A stretch of DNA of 64,000 bases from Pelobacter propionicus DSM 2379 (GTDB lineage Bacteria; Desulfobacterota; Desulfuromonadia; Geobacterales; Pseudopelobacteraceae). Within the stretch, counting starts at the first letter, position 1. Every line of letters begins with the position of its first letter. The notes beneath the pieces are model-generated. The model saw nothing but the letters and a program-made list of their open reading frames with translations, was not told the DNA's origin and made no database searches. Where the stretch lies: positions 1,479,001 through 1,543,000 of the forward strand of contig NC_008609.1 of NCBI RefSeq assembly GCF_000015045.1. The letters run 5' to 3'. Positions 55,404 through 63,554 of this stretch are shown here, piece by piece. A program made the translations under genes and the position numbers.

Positions 55404-56438
55404 GTGAGCGGGAAAGTTCTGCTGCTAATCGTGGCAGTTGCTCTTTTGGTCGTTACGCCGCGGTTCTGCCAGGCCGGTACTCCGGTCAGGCTGCGCATCA
55501 ATACCCTGCATGGAATCGAGAATGCCAGGGGAGCTGTGCTGGATGCCGGTCTGGGACCTGCCCAGGTGTCGGTCACCGCGTCGTCGGAGCACAACGGCCG
55601 TCCCTATCTAGTGCCCGACGCCCTGCTGGCCGACGGCCTGGCCCATGGCGCGACGATCTTAAGTTCCAGTTTCAGCGGTTGGAACTACCTCTATGATTCG
55701 GTCGGTTACCGCAAGCTGGTCGACAGCGGCGTGGTCCACGTGTATGCCTATGAACCACGCCGGACACAGCCGCTGCAGGCTCCGCCGCCGGCGGCGTTCG
55801 TGACGGTCAACCGGCTGGGGGGGGAAAGCGGCGGCGGCATCGAGTTCGGGGTTGCGTCCGATTATATGCGCGGGAGGGGAGGGAGCGGGACCGCATCGGG
55901 AGTTACCTCCCAGGTCGCCGGCCTGATGGCTTGTCTGAAATACCGCCACCCATCCTGGAACTGGTTCGACGTCAAGGCTGCCCTGCGTGCCACCGCATCC
56001 AATTACGCCACGGGATATGATCCGGCCAGGCATGGCTACGGCAGCATCGAGTACCACGCCGCCGATGCCCTTGTGGATGCGGAAAAGCTGCCGCTCTTCG
56101 GCCCGGCGGCCGTTGTCCGCCGTCTGCCGGGGGGCCGGTTTGTCTTTCTGGTCAATGCCTTCAGGCAGAAGCGTCGCTTCTCGGATGTACTCTTCCTGTT
56201 TCCGTCCCGCCCCAGGCCGTTGCTGAAGGAGCTGACCCTGGCGGAGATAGGCGCCATGGGGGGCAGGCACCTGTTTTCAAGCTACTTGAGGCGTCAGTCC
56301 GGCGTCTTTACCTACCGCCTCTCCCCCGGTGAGAGCGCGTGCTTCGTCTGGTTCACCCAGGACGGCAACGGAAGGTACTCCCGCATGGAGGCCTATTCCA
56401 TCCTCGGCCCCTTTACGGCGCCCATGACCGGGGGATAG
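55404..56438 (+). CDS. Exported subtilase-like (S8) protein, catalytically degenerate
   Basis: An exported protein of about 344 residues. Signal peptide VSGKVLLLIVAVALLVV to RFCQAG. Residues about 160-250 look like the second half of a subtilisin fold: GATILSSSFSGW (as in the strand before the active site), then GSGTASGVTSQVAGLMACLK, which matches the serine loop SGTSxAxPxVAG, and WFDVKAALRATASN. No D-[ST]-G or HGT motif of the Asp and His catalytic residues is seen, and the protein is short for the family. It may bind rather than cleave peptides. The start is uncertain: GTG at 55404 has GGAG upstream; the frame is open from 55275. Confidence 0.6.
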   Translation: MSGKVLLLIVAVALLVVTPRFCQAGTPVRLRINTLHGIENARGAVLDAGLGPAQVSVTASSEHNGRPYLVPDALLADGLAHGATILSSSFSGWNYLYDSVGYRKLVDSGVVHVYAYEPRRTQPLQAPPPAAFVTVNRLGGESGGGIEFGVASDYMRGRGGSGTASGVTSQVAGLMACLKYRHPSWNWFDVKAALRATASNYATGYDPARHGYGSIEYHAADALVDAEKLPLFGPAAVVRRLPGGRFVFLVNAFRQKRRFSDVLFLFPSRPRPLLKELTLAEIGAMGGRHLFSSYLRRQSGVFTYRLSPGESACFVWFTQDGNGRYSRMEAYSILGPFTAPMTGG

Positions 56439-56457
56439 GGCTGCCGGCCCTTCCTGC

Positions 56458-58815
56458 TCAGCGGCACCAGCGGTTGAGCAGCGCCTGGAGCTGGATCGGG
56501 GTGAAGGGCTTGGAGGCGTAGTCATCCATGCCGGCGCTCAGGCAGGTTTCCCGGTCCCCGTCCATGGCGTGGGCGGTCAGAGCGATGACGGGAATGTGCC
56601 GCGTTTGCTCGCCCGTTTCAGCCTCACGCTGCCTGATGCTCCTGGTCGCCTCGTATCCGTCGACCTCGGGCATCTGGCAGTCCATGAACACCAGGTCGTA
56701 CTCCCTGTCGGAAACAGCCTCCACCGCCTGACGGCCATTCCCCACCACATCCACCTTGCATCCCAGGGATTCCAGAACCAGCCTGCCCAGCTCCTGGTTG
56801 ACCGGGTTGTCCTCGGCCAGCAGCACCAAGGGGGTGCGCTGCGTTGCCGGGCGCTCGCTATTCTCCTCCATGGCGTCGTCGGCCGGCAGCAGGGCGGGGA
56901 TGGATTGGGCGTGTCGCAAACAGAGGGTGAACCAGAACAGGGAACCGGTGCCCGGCTCGCTCCGCACGCCGATCGTTCCTCCCATGGCCTCCACCAGTTC
57001 CCGGGAGATGGCCAAGCCGAGGCCGGTTCCCTCGTGGCGTCGCGCCATGGAGTTGTCCGCCTGGGAAAAGGCATCGAAGATATACGGCTGGGCGTCCAGC
57101 GGTATGCCGGTGCCGGTGTCCCGCACCTCGAAGCGCAGCTGCGTGTTTTCGGCCGTCGTCTCCATCAGGCTGACCCCCAGGAATATCTGGCCGTTTTCGG
57201 TGAATTTTACCGCATTGCCCACCAGGTTGATCAGTACCTGTCGCAGGCGGACCCCATCTCCCCTGACGGTGTTGGGTACGCTGTCATCGATCTGGCAGAT
57301 CAGCCTGATGTTTTTGTCCTGGGCCTTTACCCAGAACATGTCGGCCACCTCGCGCACCGTCTCACGCAGTGCGAAATCGGCCATGTGCAGCTGGAAGCGG
57401 CCCGCCTCGATCTTGGAGAAATCCAGGATGTCGTTGATGATCTCCAGCAGTTTGTCGGCCGAGCCGTGGGCCATGCTGGCCAGCCTGAGCTGGTTTTCGT
57501 CCAGGCGGGAGTCCATCAGCAGGTCCAGCATCCCCAGCACGCCGTTCATGGGGGTGCGGATCTCGTGACTCATGTTGGCCAGGAACTGGGACTTGGCCCG
57601 GTTGGCGGCCTCGGCATTTTCCTTGGCGATGCGCAGCGCCTCCTCGGCCTGCTTTCGTTCGGTGATGTCCAGGGCGACGCAGACGATGCCCTGAGCGCTT
57701 TTTCCCGCGCCATGCATGACCGATGCGGAGAAAATCACCGGGATCAGGCGGCCGTCCCTGGCCCGGTAGAAGGTTTCCACCTTGTTGATAAACCCCCGGG
57801 GGATCAACCCGGCCAGATCGGGGACAGGCGCTGCCCCCTCGCCCGTTGCCGCGTCTGACGCCAGAATCTTGTCGATGTTGGACCCGATCAGCTCCCTTTC
57901 GTCATAGCCCAGCAGGTTGAGTGTGGCCGTGTTGACCCGATCGATGATGCCTTCGGGGGAAACCACGATCATGGCGTCGTTCATGGATCTGATGATGTTG
58001 TCGGTGTACTCGCGGGCGGCACTCATATCGCCCTGGGTTTGCTGCAGCTGTTCCGTCATGATGTTGAAGGAGCGCCCCAGGTGCTCCAGTTCGTCGCCGG
58101 TTCCGATGTCGGCGCGCGCGGTCAGGTTCCCCAGGGCAACCTGTCTCGTGGTGTCCACCAGGCTTGAGATCGGTTTGGTGATCTTGCGGGCAAAATAGAG
58201 CGCCACGACGATGCCCACCGAGAGGCAGAGCAGGGTCAAAAGGCCGGTGCGCAGGTACAGTGCCCTGATGTCGCTGTGGAACTTGTTCAGGGAAAGTCCG
58301 ATGTGGATCCATCCCCAGTCGATGCCGGAGTACTGGAAGGGGTGCGAGTAGTGGTACACCTCATGGGGGGCAAAGTCGCTTTTCAGGAAACGGCTGCCGG
58401 CGACGCGCTCACCGGTGGGTAACCATACTCCCTTGAGGCTGTTCTGGCTCCAGCCGGTCTTGGTGATCACCAGGGAAAAACCGTCGTTGCGGGTCACCAC
58501 CACATAGCTGATGGAGGGGCTTTCCCTGACCACCCGCAGGCAGTGCTCCACCACCGTGCCGAAATCCTCGGTGATGATGGCGCTGGCGGTGACCTGGTCG
58601 ATGGAGGTGACCGTGCTCCTTGCCTCGGACTCCATGGCCTCCAGGGTCGCCCTGCGCTGGAAGGGCATGTTGACCAGGATGAACAGTCCCAGGGTGATCA
58701 CGATCAGGGCCGAAAAGGTCAGCGTTAGGCGCAGCACGATCCGTTTCGGCTTGAAGTGACCGATCCGTCTCCTTGTGGTTGGTGCGGTAAGCGCTGTCTG
58801 CCGTGTTTCCTGCAT
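56458..58815 (-). CDS. Membrane-bound hybrid histidine kinase with receiver domain
   Basis: A 785-residue inner-membrane sensor kinase. TM1 (about 28-50), a periplasmic sensor of about 150 residues, TM2 (about 190-212), HAMP (about 212-265), PAS (about 280-395), HisKA with FLANMSHEIRTPMNG (His near 417), HATPase (DTGTGIPLDAQPYIFDAFSQ, GTGLGLAISR) and a C-terminal receiver (about 660-785; phosphoacceptor Asp near 712 in VFMDCQMPEVDGYE). Kinases of this layout need an Hpt protein to pass on the phosphoryl group; a stand-alone Hpt gene lies at the start of the same gene run. Upstream in the same direction are two PhnD-like binding proteins that may bring the ligand to its periplasmic domain. Confidence 0.92.
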   Translation of the reverse strand: MQETRQTALTAPTTRRRIGHFKPKRIVLRLTLTFSALIVITLGLFILVNMPFQRRATLEAMESEARSTVTSIDQVTASAIITEDFGTVVEHCLRVVRESPSISYVVVTRNDGFSLVITKTGWSQNSLKGVWLPTGERVAGSRFLKSDFAPHEVYHYSHPFQYSGIDWGWIHIGLSLNKFHSDIRALYLRTGLLTLLCLSVGIVVALYFARKITKPISSLVDTTRQVALGNLTARADIGTGDELEHLGRSFNIMTEQLQQTQGDMSAAREYTDNIIRSMNDAMIVVSPEGIIDRVNTATLNLLGYDERELIGSNIDKILASDAATGEGAAPVPDLAGLIPRGFINKVETFYRARDGRLIPVIFSASVMHGAGKSAQGIVCVALDITERKQAEEALRIAKENAEAANRAKSQFLANMSHEIRTPMNGVLGMLDLLMDSRLDENQLRLASMAHGSADKLLEIINDILDFSKIEAGRFQLHMADFALRETVREVADMFWVKAQDKNIRLICQIDDSVPNTVRGDGVRLRQVLINLVGNAVKFTENGQIFLGVSLMETTAENTQLRFEVRDTGTGIPLDAQPYIFDAFSQADNSMARRHEGTGLGLAISRELVEAMGGTIGVRSEPGTGSLFWFTLCLRHAQSIPALLPADDAMEENSERPATQRTPLVLLAEDNPVNQELGRLVLESLGCKVDVVGNGRQAVEAVSDREYDLVFMDCQMPEVDGYEATRSIRQREAETGEQTRHIPVIALTAHAMDGDRETCLSAGMDDYASKPFTPIQLQALLNRWCR

Positions 58816-58849
58816 ATCCGCTTATTTCCTCTTGGATGTTTTTTTCTGA

Positions 58850-59000
58850 TATCTTGGGCGACGCTTTGACCTGGCGAAAGAAACCGGCACGCCCACCCTT
58901 GCCGGTTTTCATCAGCAGGGTTTCCAGCCAGAGGTGGCCCAGGTCATGTGTGGCGCCGGAGGATGGACGTGGAGCGCTTTCGCTGCGGCGCCGCTTGTCG
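58850..59000 (-). pseudogene. Remnant of a third PhnD-like binding-protein gene
   Basis: Between the kinase and the first complete binding protein one frame reads GHLWLETLLMKTGKGGRAGF, then FRQVKASPKIS. This lines up with HLWLDVLMLREGKRDRNGFFRQV of the neighbouring protein and with HRLWLETLTLRQGVREPKRY of the other. About 35 codons survive; no start or full domain is left. It shows that the locus once had three tandem copies or that a copy was lost by recombination between repeats. Confidence 0.6.
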
Positions 59001-59017
59001 TGGTATGAATTCTGGGT

Positions 59018-59995
59018 TCATCGGTTTTGTCGTCTCTTGATTGGCCTGGCCTGCAGACGTTTGCGCTCCCTGACCAGTTCCTCAACTCCGGCAAGCTGTG
59101 AGGGGTGGAACAGCATGGTCCGCTCCAACTGGAACAGGGTCAGGATCTGTTTGCCGACGGTGTTTTCATGGAGGTGCAGGGCCGCCTGCTGGAATGCGGC
59201 CGCATATCGGGCGCTGGAGTTGCGGGGGATGCAGGTCACGCCATCCAGCAGGTAGTCGGATTCGGCGATGACGTTCAGCTGGCTGCCCATCTGGGGATTC
59301 AGCGCCGTGCTGGTTTCCAGGGCGTCGCGGCTGACGATGACCGCGTCGGCCTGCCGGAAAAAAACGGCCATGATGGCCTGGGAAGCCCTGGTCCCCTCCC
59401 GCACCTGGCGGAAAAAACCGTTGCGGTCCCGTTTGCCCTCCCTGAGCATCAGCACGTCCAGCCAGAGGTGGCTGGCCCGGTTTCTGCTGGGGGGGAGGAT
59501 GATCGATTTGCCGCCCAGCTGTTTCAGCGATGATATGCCGCTGCTACGGTGGGTGAGCAGGACGAAGCTCTTGCCCCTGCCGTTGTTGCTGGAGGAGACG
59601 ATCAGCGGTATGAGCGGGGCGGTTTCGCGTACCTGCAGATACTCCAATGCCGGAAGGCTGATCACGCTCAGTTCGCCCCGGTTGACCGCCTCCAGCATCT
59701 CCGCGGGCCTGGTGAAGATGACCGGCTGCATCTGGCTTTCCACACCGATCCTGCGGGCAACCTCCCTGGTCCAGAGGCCCATGGCGATGCGCACGTCGTT
59801 GTGGTCCAGGTCGGGGAAGAGCTGCGACGAGATCCCCACCCGCAGGATGGCAGGAATGCCGTCGTTGCCGTCAGCGCTTGCAAAGAGGGGCAGCAGGAGT
59901 ATGCACACCAGCGCCAAGAGCGGGACCAGCCGGAGAGCGGTCAGGCGAAGCCGGCGCGAAATCGACGCCCGTTCAGGAGCATCTCTCCTACTCAT
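59018..59995 (-). CDS. PhnD-like periplasmic binding protein (first copy)
   Basis: A 325-residue exported protein of the phosphonate/phosphite-binding type (PBP-like fold). After a basic N-terminus and signal segment (about 18-42, ending FASADG) come LRVGISSQLFPDLDHNDVRI, a partner-domain strand LSVISLPALEYL and ILPPSRNRASHLWLDVL, the pattern of PhnD-family proteins that serve either ABC transporters or sensor kinases. No transporter genes are nearby, and a hybrid kinase follows, so a sensing role is more likely. The ATG overlaps the stop of the second copy (ATGA). Confidence 0.82.
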   Translation of the reverse strand: MSRRDAPERASISRRLRLTALRLVPLLALVCILLLPLFASADGNDGIPAILRVGISSQLFPDLDHNDVRIAMGLWTREVARRIGVESQMQPVIFTRPAEMLEAVNRGELSVISLPALEYLQVRETAPLIPLIVSSSNNGRGKSFVLLTHRSSGISSLKQLGGKSIILPPSRNRASHLWLDVLMLREGKRDRNGFFRQVREGTRASQAIMAVFFRQADAVIVSRDALETSTALNPQMGSQLNVIAESDYLLDGVTCIPRNSSARYAAAFQQAALHLHENTVGKQILTLFQLERTMLFHPSQLAGVEELVRERKRLQARPIKRRQNR

Positions 59996-60948
59996 GTCCC
60001 GCCTCGTTGGGCGCCGTTTTTCAGGCTGTAATATTTTTTGAGAAAAGCCACGCTCGACTCCAGGAATGAGGGCTGATAGGGGATCAGTCCGCTCATGCGG
60101 AACAGGGTCAGCAGCTGCTTTCCCTCCACGCTGCGGTCAAGGGTTTCCAGGATGTCCTTCAGCTGTTCCCGCTGACGCTGGTCGCAGCTCCTGCGTATGC
60201 AGATCACTCCCGTTGCCATGGGCGCGGTTTCTTCGATGATGCGCATCTGTTTCTTGAGCTGGGGGTTCAGTTCAGCCATGACATTGAAGCTGTTGCGCGA
60301 GATGATGCAGGCGTCGGCACGCTTGAAGAAGACCGGCATCAGGGCCTGGGAGGCAGTGATTACCTCCTTCATGGAGGAGAAGTACCGTTTCGGCTCCCGG
60401 ACCCCCTGCCTTAAGGTCAGGGTTTCAAGCCACAGGCGGTGCACCGAGTTTGCTGCCCCCCGGGGATGTATCAGGTTTTTGCCCTTCAGCTGATGCATGG
60501 CGGTGATGCCGCTGTCGTTGCGGGTGATCAGGAGAAGGGCGTCGTATAGTTCGTTGGTTCGCTTTGAAAGGTAGAGAGGCTCCAACAACGTCCGGTTCCT
60601 GAGACTGAGATATTCGTTGGGAAGCAGCACCACCAGGTCCAGTTTTCCCGCTTGCAGTTCGTGCTCCAGCTCCGCCTGGTTCTGGAAGACCCTGGTTTCC
60701 GCGGCTCCGTTTTTTCCGCGCATCACCAGGTTTACCCACAGTCGTGCCGCCGCCTGAGAGTTCTCTCGGTCGAGATAACAGAAAACGCTGGAGGAATAGC
60801 CGACCGTGGCGGAGAAGTGGGCGGCCTCTCTCCCCTGTTGCGAGAATGACTCTCCTGGTATGGCGCAGACGATCAGGATTGCAAGCAGTGCGGCCATGGA
60901 GCCGGGGCGTTGCGTCATGGTCCGTAACCATGTAATCAGCCTTATCAA
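59992..60948 (-). CDS. PhnD-like periplasmic binding protein (second copy)
   Basis: A 318-residue paralogue of the protein encoded next to it, sharing the order of motifs (FSATVGYSSSVFCYLDRENS, LDLVVLLPNEYLSLRN, GKNLIHPRGAANSVHRLWLE, SQALMPVFFKRADACIISRN). Overall similarity by eye is moderate, so the two may bind different ligands or form a pair. The signal segment spans about residues 17-36. The frame opens with TTG at 60948; an ATG ten codons later (60918) is an alternative start. Confidence 0.82.
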   Translation of the reverse strand: MIRLITWLRTMTQRPGSMAALLAILIVCAIPGESFSQQGREAAHFSATVGYSSSVFCYLDRENSQAAARLWVNLVMRGKNGAAETRVFQNQAELEHELQAGKLDLVVLLPNEYLSLRNRTLLEPLYLSKRTNELYDALLLITRNDSGITAMHQLKGKNLIHPRGAANSVHRLWLETLTLRQGVREPKRYFSSMKEVITASQALMPVFFKRADACIISRNSFNVMAELNPQLKKQMRIIEETAPMATGVICIRRSCDQRQREQLKDILETLDRSVEGKQLLTLFRMSGLIPYQPSFLESSVAFLKKYYSLKNGAQRGGT

Positions 60949-60952
60949 CGCT

Positions 60953-61018
60953 TCACCGTTCGTACCCAGGGGTCCTGGCGGGGATGCGCTCCACGATGCG
61001 CCCCTTGGTTCTGGTCAT
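60953..61018 (-). CDS. Possible 21-residue leader peptide
   Basis: ATG at 61018 with a very good GAGGAGAGGG site opens MTRTKGRIVERIPARTPGYE plus Arg, a basic peptide ending five bases before the TTG start of the second binding protein. Such a peptide could couple translation to the downstream gene. Only the ribosome site and position support it. Confidence 0.3.
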   Translation of the reverse strand: MTRTKGRIVERIPARTPGYER

Positions 61019-61030
61019 CTATCCCTCTCC

Positions 61031-61254
61031 TCATCGCTTCATGTCTGCGGGAGCCATGCGGCTCGGGAATGGGCCGCGCTCGACGGACATCAGCAGCCGC
61101 GGGCTGGAGGATGACATGCCGGAGTCGGTCATTCGTGGGGAATACATACCACAGCTGACGCATTTCGTCACCTTTGTTGCCATGGCCGAACATGCCGGGT
61201 CGGGGTGTTCCGGGGAGGGATGTCCGGACGCGGTCGCGGTTCCTGCCCGGCTCA
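61031..61254 (-). CDS. Possible small protein overlapping the TolC-like gene
   Basis: A 74-codon frame whose ATG overlaps the TGA stop of the outer-membrane gene (ATGA), the type of junction used by other genes in this run. It contains MATKVTKCVSCGMYS but no recognised domain, and its codon bias is mixed. It fills most of the 303-base gap between the TolC-like gene and the binding proteins; the remainder holds the leader peptide listed separately. Confidence 0.25.
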
Positions 61255-62763
61255 TCTCTGGCCGCCGATGATGTCCGTCACCTGTTTTCCCACCACATAG
61301 TCCAGGTTTGCCCGGGCCTCGATGTGGTCGTAGAGCGCCTTGCAATACTGGGCCTTCATCAGCGACTCCACCAGCTGGGCCTCGATCACATCCTTGGTCT
61401 CCACCAGCTCCTCCTGGTAGGCGCGCTCGTTCAGTGCCCGGTTTTCCTCGGACGATGCGGCTGCTGCCTGGGAAGCCGCCTTCTGCTGCTGGCTGCTCAT
61501 CAGCTGGATGAAGATGTGCTTCACCTGCAGGGCGATCCCCTCCTTGAGCAGGAACTGCTGCTGTTTCATCTTTTCCAGGCGCGCCCGGGCCTCGCGCACC
61601 TGGCCGGTGGTGCGCATGCCGTTGAACAAGGGGAGCTCCAGCCCGATGCCGATGGCCCATGAGGTCCTGTTGTCGGGAGTCACCATTCCCTTGCTGTAGG
61701 AATTTTCGATGCGGTTCAGGTTGCCGAACAGCCCGATCTTGGGTAGGTGGCCGCTCTTGGTCTCATCGATCTTGGCGGCGGCAGCCTCAAGGCCCGCCTC
61801 CAGGCGTGCCCAGTCCGGGTTGAAGCTGTAGGCGTTGCTGACCAGTTCCTTTAGTTCGACCCTGGTCGGTAGGTAGGGGAGCTCCTGGGGGGCCGGTTCC
61901 ACCGGGTTTTGCCACTCCATTCCCATGGAGTTGGTCAGCGCTGCCCGGGCCAGCTGCTCGTTGGCCTCCAGGATCGCGATCGTGCTGCGCAGCCACTCCA
62001 CCACGGTCTTGTTGCGTAGATAGTCGGTCTTCTTGACCTTTCCGGATCCCTTGGTGTAGAGGCTCTCGGTCAGCTCCAGGGTCACTTCCATGCGGGTGAG
62101 GGCGTCCCTGCCGATCTGGAGTAGCTCCCTGGCAAGCACGGCGCCGTAGTAGTAGCGGGTGGTGTCGTAGACCACCTGCAGGTCGCTGCGGCGCGCCTCT
62201 TCCCTGGCAGCCTTCATCCCCTGCTCGGCCTGGCGGACAACGGCGCTGACCTGGCCGCCGGTGTACAGCGGCAGGGTGGCGTTCAGACTGACAACGAAGT
62301 TCTCCCTGTCCATCAGCTTGACCTTCTGTTCGGGTATCTTGTAGCTGCTTGCCGGTATGGAGATCGGCATCGGTCCCAATGGCGTTGTTGCGGTCATGGT
62401 GGATGCCGGCATCTGGAACGTTTTTGCGGGAAAGATGAAGTTGGGATCCTCGTCCATGATGCTGTAGTTGGCTTTGGCGTTGATCTGGGGCCAGTAGCCC
62501 GACAGGGCCTGGCGGTGCTGGGCCTCGGCGATCTCGATGCCGTAGCGGGAGGCCAGCCTGGAGTGATTCTTTTCCAGGGCCAGATCGATGCACTGCCCCA
62601 GAGTCAGGGCGCCGGTGCCCGGTGTGGCTGTCGTGGGGGCTGGAGTTTGCGCGTCTCCGCTGGCCTCCTGCGCCCAGGCCGTGGCAGCGCCAAACAGCCA
62701 GCAGACAAGGGTGCAGAGGAACAGCGGCCGCAGTATCCGGGCCGGTGTCATTTTCGCCTTCAT
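61252..62763 (-). CDS. TolC-like outer-membrane efflux protein
   Basis: A 503-residue outer-membrane factor. Signal peptide (about 1-31, ending AWAQE), a short Pro/Thr-rich linker, then two OEP repeats: LTLGQCIDLALEKNHSRLAS with NFVVSLNATLPLYTGGQVSA, and a second with WAIGIGLELPLFNGMRTTGQ followed by a long coiled coil. These features fit the TolC/OEP family that forms the outer-membrane duct of tripartite pumps or type I secretion. No inner-membrane pump or adaptor gene is adjacent. The ATG at 62763 has AAGGAG. It lies in the same direction as the Hpt, binding-protein and kinase genes. Confidence 0.9.
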   Translation of the reverse strand: MKAKMTPARILRPLFLCTLVCWLFGAATAWAQEASGDAQTPAPTTATPGTGALTLGQCIDLALEKNHSRLASRYGIEIAEAQHRQALSGYWPQINAKANYSIMDEDPNFIFPAKTFQMPASTMTATTPLGPMPISIPASSYKIPEQKVKLMDRENFVVSLNATLPLYTGGQVSAVVRQAEQGMKAAREEARRSDLQVVYDTTRYYYGAVLARELLQIGRDALTRMEVTLELTESLYTKGSGKVKKTDYLRNKTVVEWLRSTIAILEANEQLARAALTNSMGMEWQNPVEPAPQELPYLPTRVELKELVSNAYSFNPDWARLEAGLEAAAAKIDETKSGHLPKIGLFGNLNRIENSYSKGMVTPDNRTSWAIGIGLELPLFNGMRTTGQVREARARLEKMKQQQFLLKEGIALQVKHIFIQLMSSQQQKAASQAAAASSEENRALNERAYQEELVETKDVIEAQLVESLMKAQYCKALYDHIEARANLDYVVGKQVTDIIGGQR

Positions 62764-62896
62764 GGGGACTCCTTCTCGCGGGACAGAGCCTGGCTGGCGG
62801 GATCCGTCATCTCGATGGCAAACAGGTTGTGGAGGTGCGTGTTGCTGGAAGAAATGTCGACTGGCTGGAGTGTTGGCGGATCTTGCCGACGGGCGT

Positions 62897-63289
62897 CTAC
62901 GGGACATCCACGTCAAGGGCCTGGCGGAAGGCGGAGCAGACGGCGGCGAATTCGGTCTCGGCCCGATCCAGCAGGGCCGGCGCGTTGTCAAGGGTCTTGG
63001 CCCGTCCGAGCTGTTCAAGGGAGGAACACTGTTCGGAGAGCGTCGTTGCGCCAAGGCTCATGCTGCTGGATTTGAGGGCATGGGCCGCGTGCATGAGCGC
63101 CTGCCCGTCCAGCGTGGCGACAGAGTTCCTGATTCCCTGCATGAGTTCCGGCGATGAGCTGAGGTAGAGGGACATCAACTGCTTCCGCAGGTCCGGTTTT
63201 CCCGGTTGCTGGAACATCTTCATGCTGTCGAGCACGCTCCAGTCGATGGCTCCCGGCTGGGTGGAAACTTCCGGATCATCATGCTGCAT
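62897..63289 (-). CDS. Histidine phosphotransfer (Hpt) protein
   Basis: A 130-residue protein that is essentially a single Hpt domain: helix bundle with LRKQLMSLYLSSSPELMQGI and the phosphorylation site HAAHALKSSSMSLGA (His about residue 70). It would shuttle phosphoryl groups between the receiver of a hybrid kinase and a final response regulator. The hybrid kinase at the far end of the same run is the obvious donor. The ATG at 63289 has AAAGGAG; the earlier GTG overlaps that site and is less likely. Confidence 0.88.
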   Translation of the reverse strand: MQHDDPEVSTQPGAIDWSVLDSMKMFQQPGKPDLRKQLMSLYLSSSPELMQGIRNSVATLDGQALMHAAHALKSSSMSLGATTLSEQCSSLEQLGRAKTLDNAPALLDRAETEFAAVCSAFRQALDVDVP

Positions 63290-63554
63290 GGCGGTCGCTC
63301 CTTTCACGGATGTTCCTTTCCTGCAAAATATAGTAGTTATTCGGTTCTGAAGGCGGATACTTTAGAGCAAATCCGCCCCTGCCGGAGGTTAGCGTGCCTG
63401 ACGCTTCCTGACGAAACCGAGGCGTCGGCCTCTTTTCGGTCCCGAAAGCGGCTGTGGCGCAATGAATCCGTGGTACCATCTGGGGGACCGGGCGTCGTTG
63501 CCGCCACAGGCTCCCATGCTGGGTACATCCATTCAGGGAAAGGAAGAACCGACC

